Assembly (NCBI GenBank): GCA_016201685.1
Contig: JACQCJ010000004.1
Location: 1 to 13,583, forward strand
Direction: 5' to 3'
Length of the DNA stretch: 13,583 nt
Source of the DNA: Candidatus Peregrinibacteria bacterium
GTDB taxonomy: Bacteria; Patescibacteriota; Gracilibacteria; Peribacterales; Peribacteraceae
The notes under the pieces were generated by a model that was not told the DNA's origin, ran no database searches, and saw only the letters and a program-made list of their open reading frames with translations. The position numbers were made by a program, and so were the translations under genes. Positions within the stretch are counted from its first letter, which is position 1. Each line of letters opens with the position of its first letter. This document shows positions 1 through 8,300 of the stretch, one piece after another.

Positions 1-81
1 GGTATCTCGTATATGGTATATCGTATCTTTTCTTTGCAATCAGGATTTCATACCACATACCTTATAACACATACGATATAC
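1..81. repeat. AT-rich leader with direct and inverted GTAT repeats upstream of csaA
   Basis: Bases 1-12 (GGTATCTCGTAT) and 15-26 (GGTATATCGTAT) match at 11 of 12 positions. Bases 16-26 (GTATATCGTAT) are the exact reverse complement of bases 71-81 (ATACGATATAC). The second inverted arm overlaps the proposed -10 element of csaA. The repeats are read directly from the sequence; a role as operator or as a dispersed intergenic repeat is inference. The element may continue to the left of the window. Confidence 0.55.
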
Positions 82-82
82 T
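77..82 (+). promoter_or_regulatory. Candidate -10 element (TATACT) for a leaderless csaA transcript
   Basis: TATACT matches the sigma70 -10 consensus at 5 of 6 positions and ends 6 bases before the ATG at 89. Transcription would then begin at or within a base or two of the start codon. No good -35 hexamer lies 16-18 bases upstream. An alternative -10 is TATAAC at 63-68, which would give a leader of about 14 bases. Confidence 0.4.
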
Positions 83-88
83 CGCCTC

Positions 89-418
89 ATGCCCACCATC
101 GACGATTTCCAGAAACTCGACATTCGCGTCGGCAAAATCATCACTGTCGAAGACCTCCCCGAAGCGCGCAAGCCCGCGTTCAAATTGCAGATCGATCTGG
201 GACTCGCAATGGGCATCAAGAAATCCTGCGCGCATCTGCCCAAGAACTATTCGAAGGAAGATCTCCTCAATCGCCAAGTCCGCTGCGTCGTCAATTTTCC
301 TCCGCGTATCGGCCCCGCAACCTCCGAAGTCCTCACATTGGGCGTTCCGGATGGCAATGGCGAATGCATCCTCGTCGTTCCCGAGCGGGAGGTGTCGCTT
401 GGGGGGAGGATGTACTGA
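89..418 (+). CDS. csaA: CsaA-like tRNA-binding-domain protein
   Basis: This 109-residue protein matches the full length of the CsaA family (about 110 residues), a single EMAP-II/Trbp111-type OB-fold domain that forms dimers. CsaA binds tRNA-like structures and was described as an export-related chaperone in Bacillus; its cellular role is still debated. Visible family features are the N-terminal DFQKLDIRVGKI (residues 6-17), the EARKPAFKL segment (25-33) followed by an acidic strand, GIKKSCAHL (42-50, where many homologues have K(S/T)S-A-Q-I), VVNFPPR (67-73) and the C-terminal SEVLTLGVPDGNG (79-91). The ATG has no Shine-Dalgarno site and is preceded by CTCGCCTC. The gene stands alone on the plus strand and converges on the gene ending at 449. 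Family assignment is secure; precise function is not. Confidence 0.9.
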   Translation: MPTIDDFQKLDIRVGKIITVEDLPEARKPAFKLQIDLGLAMGIKKSCAHLPKNYSKEDLLNRQVRCVVNFPPRIGPATSEVLTLGVPDGNGECILVVPEREVSLGGRMY

Positions 419-437
419 TTCTCGCATCAATAAGGAT

Positions 438-468
438 AGGATTACTCTTCAGGTATAGAAGAGTTCCT
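438..468 (+). terminator. Hairpin between convergent genes, possible transcription end
   Basis: ACTCTTC (444-450) pairs perfectly with GAAGAGT (458-464) around the 7-base loop AGGTATA. AGGA (438-441) can extend the stem with TCCT (465-468) across a two-base bulge. The hairpin lies 20 bases after the csaA stop and overlaps the last codons of the convergent gene ending at 449. No T-run follows on either strand, so it is not a canonical intrinsic terminator. Confidence 0.3.
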
Positions 469-1234
469 CATTCATCCGCTGACATTCTTCCACTTGCTTA
501 TCGAGCTGTTTCAATGTCATGTTTGAATTTTTCTGAACTGTCGAACCAAAACCTCGAAAGATTGAGCGAGCTTGTATTGCTGCCGCAAGGGCCATGCTCG
601 CAGCTTCTTTCCTCTTTGAATTCAATGATGTTGTATTTTTTGCTTGTCTGAGAAGATCCTCCGTGAGCTGCATTTGACGAGTAAAATCACCGATAGTTTT
701 GCCCGTTGCAGGTTGCTTGTCGATCGCTCCGGAAGGAGAATTTGAAGATTCATCAGCTTTTCGCCAGAAGAGAAGAGATTTCCAGTTGAAGCGAGAAGAT
801 GGCTTTGCTGTGGAATCTTTTCGATCAACAGGCTTTCTTTGCTCCGTATTTTCCTCATCATCCGCTTCATCTACGTGCGTGTTCGCTTCTCTCTCCTTCA
901 GAATTTCGGTCCTTCGTTCCAGCAAAACTCTTTGCATGCCAACTTTATGTTTTTTTGAATCTCCGTAAATGAGAAGAATCAGATTATCCTGATCGTCGTT
1001 GCACGTTCCTTCGCGCGCTGCACTCAAGAGATCGCCAATGTTATCGTGAACGTCTCGAAGCAGTGGATGACGCTGATCAGCGGGAATATCGACAATTGTC
1101 CGCAGCCGCTGAGTGTTTCCAGATTGGTCGCCCTTTTCAATACCGGTATGCATAGTGGAAAGAGTAAATGAAGGGTCGATGGTAGATCCATCTGTCACCG
1201 AATGCAAAGCATTGTAGACATAAACTGAAGTCAT
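449..1234 (-). CDS. Hypothetical charged protein, unknown function
   Basis: I do not recognise this 261-residue protein. It has no signal peptide or membrane segment, so it is probably cytoplasmic. Three parts can be seen. The first (about 40-100) is probably globular and contains DNLILLIYGD (83-92). The middle (about 100-175) is highly charged and low in complexity (HVDEADDEEN, 120-129), with an aromatic patch FNWKSLLFWRK (149-159). The last (about 180-258) is helical with alanine-rich and heptad-like stretches. Base composition is visibly more AT-rich than the neighbouring genes on the left and right. The start at 1234 gives AGGA directly against the ATG with no spacing. An in-frame ATG at 1153 (residue 28) is preceded by the pyrimidine-rich TTTACTCTTTCCACT seen before other starts here and is a real alternative. 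It lies 46 bases downstream of the C39-like gene on the same strand and may be the last gene of that operon. Confidence 0.65.
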   Translation of the reverse strand: MTSVYVYNALHSVTDGSTIDPSFTLSTMHTGIEKGDQSGNTQRLRTIVDIPADQRHPLLRDVHDNIGDLLSAAREGTCNDDQDNLILLIYGDSKKHKVGMQRVLLERRTEILKEREANTHVDEADDEENTEQRKPVDRKDSTAKPSSRFNWKSLLFWRKADESSNSPSGAIDKQPATGKTIGDFTRQMQLTEDLLRQAKNTTSLNSKRKEAASMALAAAIQARSIFRGFGSTVQKNSNMTLKQLDKQVEECQRMNEELFYT

Positions 1235-1280
1235 TCCTCATTTCACTCTCTGTCTTGCGAAAATTTCGATGCAACAATCT

Positions 1281-2048
1281 CTATTCTATAATCATCATCC
1301 TCCGCTCCCCCCGATCAATCTCTTCCTTCACTCCCGTCCAATCGTGGACCGCGTTGATCAAAGTCGAGGCGCCGTACTCGTAGTTCTCGCCGCGCTTGGT
1401 GCCAGGATCGTTGGTGATGAAGATCGTTTGGCCGAAGAAGCCGTGGCGGTACCCCGTGACGACGAGCATGTGGTACCAGGGGCCTTCTCCGCTGAAGTAG
1501 GGATTGCCGAGTTCGCGTCCCGCGATGGGAAGGATCACCGGATGTCCCGCGGCGATCGCGCGTTCAATGGATTCCTCACTCACGCCGCTCACAGTCGAGG
1601 AGCGGATGCCGTACTCGTCCCTCGTGATCGCACTCAGTTGTTCGATGGTCACGTCGACGCTGTAGCCGTGCGTCGCTTCCCATGTCAATAGTGTTTGCAA
1701 TTCTCGCTCGGCGTTCTCTGCAGTGAGTTCGGAATGATGCAGCGCGTGGACGACCATGATGAGAGACATTTCTTCGCATGCTTCCTCATGAGCGGCATCC
1801 CAATTGGCGAACGGCGCCTGCGGAGAAAAGGGGACGTTGAGCTTCGCGGAGGAGGGGAGTGTTGCCGCCGACATCGCTTTGCGCAAACGCGAAGAAGAGG
1901 ACGCCGGATCGTGACGATTGTCCGCACTCGAAGAAGCGCCCCGGTCGATGGGGGGCCGGACCGGAATCAGGGTCGGCCGGGGCTGGCATCCCGCGAAGAG
2001 CGCGGATACGGCCAATGTCAGTGCCGCTGTGCAGGGGGTTGATCGCAT
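1281..2048 (-). CDS. C39-like cysteine peptidase lipoprotein
   Basis: From the ATG at 2048 the protein has 255 residues. It begins with a short type II signal peptide whose lipobox (ALFAGC, lipidated Cys21) predicts a lipid-anchored extracytoplasmic protein. A proline/serine-rich linker (22-68) follows. The peptidase_C39-like domain starts at LNVPFSPQAPFANWD (70-84), with the catalytic cysteine in EEACEEMSL (Cys91), histidine in WYHMLVVTGY (His193) and an Asn/Asp in FITNDPGT (213-214). This papain-like fold cleaves peptides, and in transporter-linked relatives removes double-glycine leaders; no ABC transporter is nearby, so the substrate is unknown. An upstream in-frame ATG at 2099 would add 17 residues to the signal peptide. 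I prefer 2048 because the lipoprotein signal then starts normally and the ATG is preceded by the local pyrimidine-rich tract TTCTCTCCTTCTCGC. It lies 61 bases after the large lipoprotein gene, in a probable operon. Confidence 0.8.
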   Translation of the reverse strand: MRSTPCTAALTLAVSALFAGCQPRPTLIPVRPPIDRGASSSADNRHDPASSSSRLRKAMSAATLPSSAKLNVPFSPQAPFANWDAAHEEACEEMSLIMVVHALHHSELTAENAERELQTLLTWEATHGYSVDVTIEQLSAITRDEYGIRSSTVSGVSEESIERAIAAGHPVILPIAGRELGNPYFSGEGPWYHMLVVTGYRHGFFGQTIFITNDPGTKRGENYEYGASTLINAVHDWTGVKEEIDRGERRMMIIE

Positions 2049-2109
2049 GCGAGAAGGAGAGAACGTTGCACCATGACGATGCAGGAATGCGCGCTCCATA
2101 CCTTGACGA

Positions 2110-3567
2110 TCAATGTCTGGGAAGAATTCCTCCCGTCACCGGAGCGAAGAGCGCAGAGAGATCTTGCCCCAACTGCTTGAGAGGACTGTATGTCGCCGGT
2201 TCCGTGATGTCCGTGCTCTGCACTTCCTTCCGCGTCGATGTGATGGAGAATTCCAACAAGGTCTGATGCTGGTACGCGGCTGTTCCGATGACCGCGAAGT
2301 CGAAATCTTTCCTGCCATTGGAGAGGATGGAATGGAGATCGCTGAACGTGATTTCCACCTCCTGCCGGGGGAGTGAGAGCGTCCCCGTCAACGATACGCC
2401 AAGGGCATCCGCGCGTGCGATGGCGGCATCGATCGCGGCCAGCGTCCTGCCATCGCCGTCGAAGAATTCCGCGTGGAACGTCTTGCCGTCGTACGATCCG
2501 GTCATCACCGCCTTCTGCGCGACAGTCATGGTCAACTTCTCGCCGGTTTTCTCGAACGAGAATCCCTTCTGCGGATCATCCGGATTCGTCAACGACACGA
2601 CGGTATGCCGATCGCCCGTTTCGATGTGCACATGCGCGTCCTTTTTCCCATGGGCCTCGACCACGTCGCCGTCGAATCCAGCGAACGCGTAATCGTCCTG
2701 TTTCACCTCCAGGATTCCCGTGATCTTCCCCCCTTCGGAGAGGGTGCGATTCAGAGTGTCGATGGAGCGGTCAATATCCTGCTTCGACTTCATCGCGTAC
2801 GCCGAAGGCATGCTTTCCAGCGAAGAGATCGTATCGAAGTAGGCGTGCAGGCTGCGGATCATCTTGTCCTTGTCCGATTCCACCCGGATGCGATAGTTGC
2901 CGTTCTGGGACGGCAGCATCGAGACGGCTTTCCACAGATGAACTTCGGAGACGAAGCGCCCGACCGCCGCGGGAATCTTTGCATACGCTTCCTTGGGATT
3001 GCGCATGAATGTTTGAATGGTCGTTGCGCCAGAGGAATGGAGTCCCTGGACGGCATCGTCGATCGTCTGGACCGTGTCGCCGTACCATTTCGTACTTGCC
3101 CCCCCGCTCCATTCGAGAGGAGTTTTGAGGAACATGGGGGCAAGGAGCTTCAGCTTGGCAAGCTGCAGGAAAAATTTCTGATTCAGAATGCGAATATGCA
3201 CGGCAACATCCCCCTGCACAGGGATCGACGGTTGATTTGGGGCGCTCTGAATCTTCTCATCAACCGTCACATCCACCTCTTGATCGATTTTGGGATTCTG
3301 CGCTTCGCTGTAATCGGCTGTTCCCAGCACGTGGAAGGTGATCGTCCCCTCCGCGGGGAGCTTGCTGGGGAGGGCGTGATGGCTGATGCGCAGGTCACCG
3401 GTCGTCGAAAAGCGGTCAGGCAAGACCAAACGTTCCTTCACCGCATTCGTGATGCTGGACGCATAATGATCGTGCATCTTCTGCAGGATCTCATCAGGGT
3501 TCCCGGAGCCGCATCCGGCGAGGAGCACACCGCAGAACAGGATCCCGAGCGCAATCAATCGTTTCAT
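2110..3567 (-). CDS. Large lipoprotein of unknown function
   Basis: This 485-residue protein starts with a textbook lipoprotein signal (MKRLIALGILFCGVLLAGC, Cys19 in the lipobox LAGC), so it should be anchored on the outer face of the cytoplasmic membrane or cell surface. The mature part is rich in beta-strand-like alternations. Examples are EGTITFHVLGTADYS (about 77-91), DVAVHIRILNQKFFLQLAKL, and a later strand-rich half with HVHIETGDRHTVVSL and AVMTGSYDGKTFHAEFFDGDG. This resembles the general look of LolA/LppX-like or cargo-binding lipoproteins, but I see no motif that identifies a family. No transmembrane helix follows the signal peptide. It is the first gene of the minus-strand group with the C39-like peptidase. 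The ATG has no Shine-Dalgarno site and is preceded by TTTCTCCTCCTCATTC. Confidence 0.75.
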   Translation of the reverse strand: MKRLIALGILFCGVLLAGCGSGNPDEILQKMHDHYASSITNAVKERLVLPDRFSTTGDLRISHHALPSKLPAEGTITFHVLGTADYSEAQNPKIDQEVDVTVDEKIQSAPNQPSIPVQGDVAVHIRILNQKFFLQLAKLKLLAPMFLKTPLEWSGGASTKWYGDTVQTIDDAVQGLHSSGATTIQTFMRNPKEAYAKIPAAVGRFVSEVHLWKAVSMLPSQNGNYRIRVESDKDKMIRSLHAYFDTISSLESMPSAYAMKSKQDIDRSIDTLNRTLSEGGKITGILEVKQDDYAFAGFDGDVVEAHGKKDAHVHIETGDRHTVVSLTNPDDPQKGFSFEKTGEKLTMTVAQKAVMTGSYDGKTFHAEFFDGDGRTLAAIDAAIARADALGVSLTGTLSLPRQEVEITFSDLHSILSNGRKDFDFAVIGTAAYQHQTLLEFSITSTRKEVQSTDITEPATYSPLKQLGQDLSALFAPVTGGILPRH

Positions 3568-3592
3568 GAATGAGGAGGAGAAATGTGGAGGG

Positions 3593-3620
3593 ACTGTATC
3601 GCGTTTGACAGAGGAGTCAA
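3593..3620 (-). promoter_or_regulatory. Candidate promoter of the lipoprotein operon, overlapped by an inverted repeat
   Basis: Read on the minus strand, TTGACT (3620-3615; 5 of 6 to the -35 consensus) is followed by 16 bases and TACAGT (3598-3593; 4 of 6 to the -10 consensus). The leader to the ATG at 3567 would be about 19 bases. The -35 lies within a perfect inverted repeat TTGAC-N6-GTCAA (3605-3620), which could bind a dimeric regulator. The hexamers are seen; use as a promoter is inferred. Confidence 0.35.
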
Positions 3621-3644
3621 CGCGGAGCGACCTCCGCCACGTAC

Positions 3645-4643
3645 GTGCAACAGGCGGCGGATGAAGGAATTGTGAGTGGATATGCCGATGCCAATGGCCA
3701 TCTGCTGGGAAAGTTCGGACCCTCCGATCCGGTAACGATCGGACAGGCCCTCAAGATGGCAGTGGAAGCAGCCGGCCTCAATACGAACGCCTACGCGAAG
3801 ACGGACGGCGACCTGTGGTACGGGCGATACGTGAGCTTCGCCTTCGCCAAGCACTTTCAGTTCTTCACCAACAATCAGATTGATTTCAATGCGCCTGCGA
3901 CGCGCGCGGCTGTTGCGTCGTTCATTGCGGATGCATTCAAGGTTGATCGGGATACCGTCGATACCAGGTCAACTGTTTACAGTGATGTCGCGCAACATAC
4001 CGATTATGTTGGAGCGATTGTCGCTCTGAGCAATGACCATGTCCTTTCCGGTGACACCGATGTCAATGGAATGTCGTTGCACCGTTTCCGTCCGATCGAT
4101 CACATCAATCGCGCCGAGGCAGCAAAAATCGTCATCGCAGCCCGCGCAGCCTATGGCGTTCCGGGGAAGGGGATTCCACCGCCTTACTCGAGCGCATCGA
4201 ATTCGCAATCGAGCGTGGAGGGAACTGCATCGTGCATCTGTTATCAACTCTACAAGCCCGTCTGCGGAGCAGATGGCAAAACGTATTCCAATGAATGTAT
4301 TGCAGCATGTGCCGGGACAACCGTTGCGTCCCAAGGAGCCTGCGGAAGCCGAAGCAGCGCGATACGTCCTGCCCCTTCCGTTGTCACCTCTACCGATGTC
4401 GGCTTCATTCCTTCCAGCATCACGATCAGCGCGGGCGCCACGGTCACGTTCAAGAACGACGGCACCGGACCGATGTGGATTGCCTCCAATCCCCATCCAG
4501 TCCATACGGATTATCCCGGCTTCGATGCCGGCAGGAGCGTGCAGCACGGTGAAACGTACCAGTTCACCTTCACCAAGGCCGGCCGTTGGGGGTACCACAA
4601 TCATTTGAATCCGTCGCAGGGGGGGACGATTGTTGTCCAATGA
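3645..4643 (+). CDS. SLH / Kazal / cupredoxin-like surface protein, 5' truncated
   Basis: From a GTG at 3645 the product has 332 residues. It holds the end of a first S-layer homology repeat (QAADEGIVSGYAD, 3-15), a second divergent SLH repeat (about 58-100) and a third (VYSDVAQHTDYVGAIVAL, 111-128, to about 170). A Ser/Pro linker leads to a Kazal-type domain with six cysteines (197, 199, 207, 218, 222, 233) around CGADGKTYSNEC. The C-terminal domain is plastocyanin-like (245-332), with His284/His287 and WGYHNHLNP (315-323). SLH repeats attach proteins to cell-wall polymers; Kazal domains usually inhibit serine proteases. The frame opens only at 3609 after a TGA at 3606-3608, GTG is the first possible start, and it falls inside SLH repeat 1. 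No signal peptide is encoded, although all domains are typical of exported proteins. The gene is therefore probably truncated or its start is damaged. The cupredoxin domain lacks the usual copper-binding Cys and Met. Confidence 0.75.
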   Translation: MQQAADEGIVSGYADANGHLLGKFGPSDPVTIGQALKMAVEAAGLNTNAYAKTDGDLWYGRYVSFAFAKHFQFFTNNQIDFNAPATRAAVASFIADAFKVDRDTVDTRSTVYSDVAQHTDYVGAIVALSNDHVLSGDTDVNGMSLHRFRPIDHINRAEAAKIVIAARAAYGVPGKGIPPPYSSASNSQSSVEGTASCICYQLYKPVCGADGKTYSNECIAACAGTTVASQGACGSRSSAIRPAPSVVTSTDVGFIPSSITISAGATVTFKNDGTGPMWIASNPHPVHTDYPGFDAGRSVQHGETYQFTFTKAGRWGYHNHLNPSQGGTIVVQ

Positions 4644-4669
4644 ATCATTTCCTTTTTCCCTCACAATCT

Positions 4670-5323
4670 ATGAAACTCTTCATGGACACCGCGAATGTCG
4701 ATCACGTCGCCGAGGTCGCCGGGTGGGGCGTGCTCGACGGCGTCACCACCAATCCGAGCTTGGTTGCCAAAGAGGGTAAAGAATTCAAGCCGACGGTTCT
4801 CGCAATGTGCAAACTCGTCCCCAGCGTCAGCGCCCAAGTCACGGCCACCGATTTCGAAGGCATGAAAAAACAGGGAGAAGAATACGCGAGCTGGCACAAG
4901 CACGTCGTCGTGAAAGTCCCGATGACGGTCGAGGGTCTCAAAGCATTGCACTACTTCCGATCCAAAAACATCCGCACGAACACGACGCTCGTCTTCTCCG
5001 TCAATCAGGCGATCCTCGCCGCCAAAGCAGGAGCGAACATCATCAGTCCGTTCATCGGGCGGCTCGATGACATCGGGGAGGAGGGGATGGACCTCATCGC
5101 GGAGATCGTGCATGCGTGGAGCTTCTACAAATTTGACACCGAAGTCCTCGTCGCCTCCATCCGTCATCCGCGCCATGTCGCGCAGGCTGCTGCCCTTGGA
5201 GCACATATCTCGACGATCCCATACGACGTCTTCAAGAAGCTTCCGCAGCACACGCTCACGGATGTCGGGCTGAAGAAGTTCTTGGAGGATTGGGAGCGTG
5301 CGAAGAAATTACAGGTGGTCTAG
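4670..5323 (+). CDS. fsa: Fructose-6-phosphate aldolase / small transaldolase (FSA/TalC family)
   Basis: The 217-residue length fits the small transaldolase/FSA subfamily (about 215-220). These class I aldolases form a Schiff base and either transfer dihydroxyacetone units in the non-oxidative pentose phosphate pathway or cleave fructose 6-phosphate. Visible motifs are FMDTAN (4-9, Asp6), GVTTNPSL (24-31), VVVKVPMT (79-86; Lys82 is the Schiff-base lysine), NTTLVFSVNQA (104-114), ISPFIGRLDD (125-134) and ASIRHPRHV (162-170). Sequence alone does not separate transaldolase from true F6P aldolase activity. The ATG at 4670 starts the conserved KLFMDTAN; upstream in-frame starts would overlap the previous gene. 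The ATG lacks a Shine-Dalgarno site and follows CCTTTTTCCCTCACAATCT. It lies 26 bases after the SLH gene and 9 bases before the restriction enzyme gene. gnd and the ROK kinase are the related metabolic genes further right. Confidence 0.92.
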   Translation: MKLFMDTANVDHVAEVAGWGVLDGVTTNPSLVAKEGKEFKPTVLAMCKLVPSVSAQVTATDFEGMKKQGEEYASWHKHVVVKVPMTVEGLKALHYFRSKNIRTNTTLVFSVNQAILAAKAGANIISPFIGRLDDIGEEGMDLIAEIVHAWSFYKFDTEVLVASIRHPRHVAQAAALGAHISTIPYDVFKKLPQHTLTDVGLKKFLEDWERAKKLQVV

Positions 5324-5332
5324 AGTATCTTC

Positions 5333-8300
5333 GTGGAACTTTTGGAGCAGTATCTTCGGCGTCTTTCTGCAATCACCCAACGCGGTGATGCAACCGAGCT
5401 GAGCTACTATTCGGCACTAGAAGATCTTTTCAAAAAAATCGCAGCGCTGCAGCGCAGAAAAATAGACATTACGACTCTGCCGAAGAGAACAGAGGGCGGG
5501 AATCCTGATTTCCGCGTGTGGGACGGCAAGCACAAGCACGTCGGATACATCGAAGCGAAAGTTCCCGCAGAAGATTTGAGCGTCATCGAACGATCGGAGC
5601 AACTCAAGCGCTACCGCTCCACGTTTCCGAATGTTCTGCTCACCAATTTCTACGAATTCCGCCTGTATCGAGACGCCGAACTTATGGACAACGTTCAGAT
5701 TGGCAGGCCATTTATCGCCAAGAAGCTCGGTACAGTCGCCCCTCTGGAAAACGCTGACAAGTTCATGAAATTGATTGCGCAGTTTTTTGACTTTTCCATT
5801 CCGAGTCTGACGACTGCAAGGGCTTTGGCATTGGAACTCGCGAAGAGGACGAGATTTCTTCGTGATCAGGTGATCGTCGAGGAACTAAGGGAAGGAAAAC
5901 AGAATGACCTGCTCGGTTTCTATGAAGCATTCAAAAAACACCTCATTTCCTCCCTCACACTTGAAGATTTTGCAGATCTGTATGCGCAGACAATTACGTA
6001 TGGGCTTTTCATAGCTCGTCATAGGTTCGACACCACGCCAAATCTTTTCGAGAAAGGCGATACAGAAAAAGCATTTCGACGGGAACTTGCCTACAAGTTG
6101 ATCCCAAAAACACTCGGCATTTTACAGGATGTGTTTCGCTTCCTCTCTTCATCAGAACCTCCTCAACAGTTGAGTGTGACGAGCGAGGACATTGCGGAAG
6201 TGCTGGCCGCAGCTGATCTCAAGAAAATTGAACAGGAATTTTTTCACACAAAACGCGGTAAAGACCCCATTGTTCACTTCTACGAAACATTCCTCGCTCA
6301 TTACGACCCGGCGAAGCGTGAGAAACGCGGCGTCTACTATACGCCGGAGCCTGTTGTCTCGTACATAGTTCGTTCGCTCCATTACTTCCTCAAAGAGGAA
6401 TTCGGGAAGCCCGATGGATTCGCCTCACAAGATGTCACTGTTCTTGATCCTGCCTCAGGAACGCAGACATTTCCCGCAACCGCGATGCACCTTGCAGCCG
6501 AGGAGTACACGGAGAAATATGGGAAAGGCGGGTTGGATCAGCTGATTTCGGATCACATTCTCAAGAATTTCTACGCATTCGAGCTGATGATGGCGCCGTA
6601 TGCCATTGGTCATTTGAAGATTGCGTACGTTCTCGAAGAACTCGGTTACAAAATGAAAGAAGATGAGCGTTTCAAACTTTTTCTGACGAACACGCTCGAA
6701 TGGGATGATCTCTCACAGACGCAGATCCCGCACCTCGCTTCTCTTTCGGAAGAATCAAAGCACGCGGCAGCAGTCAAGAAGGACGTGCCGATCATGGTCA
6801 TCATGGGCAACCCGCCGTACTCAGGCATCTCAGATAACAAAGGAAAATGGATCACAGGGCTTATTGAAACGTACAAATATGTGGATGGAAAACATTTTGG
6901 TGAACGAAAACATTGGCTGAATGACGATTATGTGAAGTTCATCCGTTTCGCGCAGTGGAAAATCGAGCAAGCGGGGCAAGGGATCGTAGGTATGATCACG
7001 AATCATGGCTATCTTGACAATCCAACGTTTCGCGGCATGCGGCAGTCTCTGATGAACGCCTTCACGGATATTTACGTCCTAGACCTTCACGGAAATTCTT
7101 TGAAGAATGAGAAAACGCCCGAAGGCGGGAAGGATGAAAATGTGTTCGATATTCAACAGGGTGTAGCTATCACGCTTTTTGTGAAGAATCCGAAAAAGAA
7201 ACTGCCTGGCAAGGTGCACCATGCGGAATTGTGGGGAGAAAGAGAAAACAAATATTTATGCTTGGATGAGCAACAAATAGGAAAGGAAAAGTGGGAAAAA
7301 CTAAGTCCTAATTCCCCTTCATATTATTTTGTCCCAAGTTCAGAAAACGGTAGAGATGAATATGAACGACTTCCGCAGGTTACTAGAATATTTCCCACAT
7401 ATAGCACAGCAATCCAAACATCACGAGATGACTTTGCAATTGCTGCCACTAGGGGAGAGATGCAGCGACGGCTGCAAATGTTTACCGACTTATCCATACC
7501 GAATGAAATAATTGAAAGTGCTTTGAACGCGAAAGAAATGGATTTTTGGAAACTTTCGTCTGTTAGAAAAAAAATGAAAGATGCTGGTATTCATAAAGGG
7601 TGGCTTACTAATATCGCCTATCGTCCATTTGATATACGGGTTATTTACTTTGATGACTTGATAGTCCATCGAACAAAAAAGGAGGTAATGCAGCATATGT
7701 TAGGAAAAGAAAATTTATCTTTGCTCATCAGTCGTCAATTGGCCACATCTGGATTTCAACATGCATTTTGTACCAATTTGATAAGTGAAATGTGCGTGAT
7801 TTCGACAAAAACAAAAGAGCAAAATTATGTATTTCCGCTCTATTTATACCCTGCGGAAGATGCATATGCGGCTTCTCTTTTTGACCAAGTTTCAGCAGAT
7901 AGGAAACCAAACTTCAGCGAAGAAGTATTGGCAGAGTTGAAACATAAATTGAAGAAAGAGCCGAAGCCAGAGGAGTTTTTCGCCTATGTTTATGCCATTC
8001 TTTACTCACCGGAATATCGAAAGCGCTATGCGGAATTTTTGAAGAGCGATTTCCCGCGTATCCCGATCACATCGAATGAGAAGCTCTTTGATGGACTGGC
8101 AATGCTCGGACAGGAGTTGATTGGTTTGCATCTATTAAAATCCAAGATACTAGAAAAGCCTATCACAAAGTTTGAAGGTAATGGCGAAGCGAAGGCAGAG
8201 AAACGAAAGTACGACGAAAAGAAACATGCGGTGTGGATCAATGACCGGCAACACTTCGAGAGAATTCCCGTCGAGGTTTGGGAATATCAAATCGGCGGAT

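Noticed and set aside
13..651. A 212-codon plus-strand frame across csaA and the following gene
   Set aside because: It overlaps csaA out of frame and runs antisense through the next gene. It shows no family features.
2473..3573. A 366-codon open frame on the plus strand opposite the large lipoprotein gene
   Set aside because: It mirrors the codon pattern of the minus-strand gene, which has a clear lipoprotein signal. The plus-strand translation has no recognisable domain and is rich in Arg/His as antisense frames often are.
3605..3610. Consensus TTGACA on the plus strand as a promoter for the SLH gene
   Set aside because: No -10-like hexamer lies 16-18 bases downstream. The same bases form half of an inverted repeat and fit better as the minus-strand -35 region.
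3583..3660. ATG at 3583 after a GAGGAGGAG stretch as the missing start of the SLH gene
   Set aside because: It is in a different frame, encodes no signal peptide (MWRDCIAFDRG...) and hits a stop soon after 3660. Only a frameshift could join it to the SLH frame, and I see no direct proof of one.
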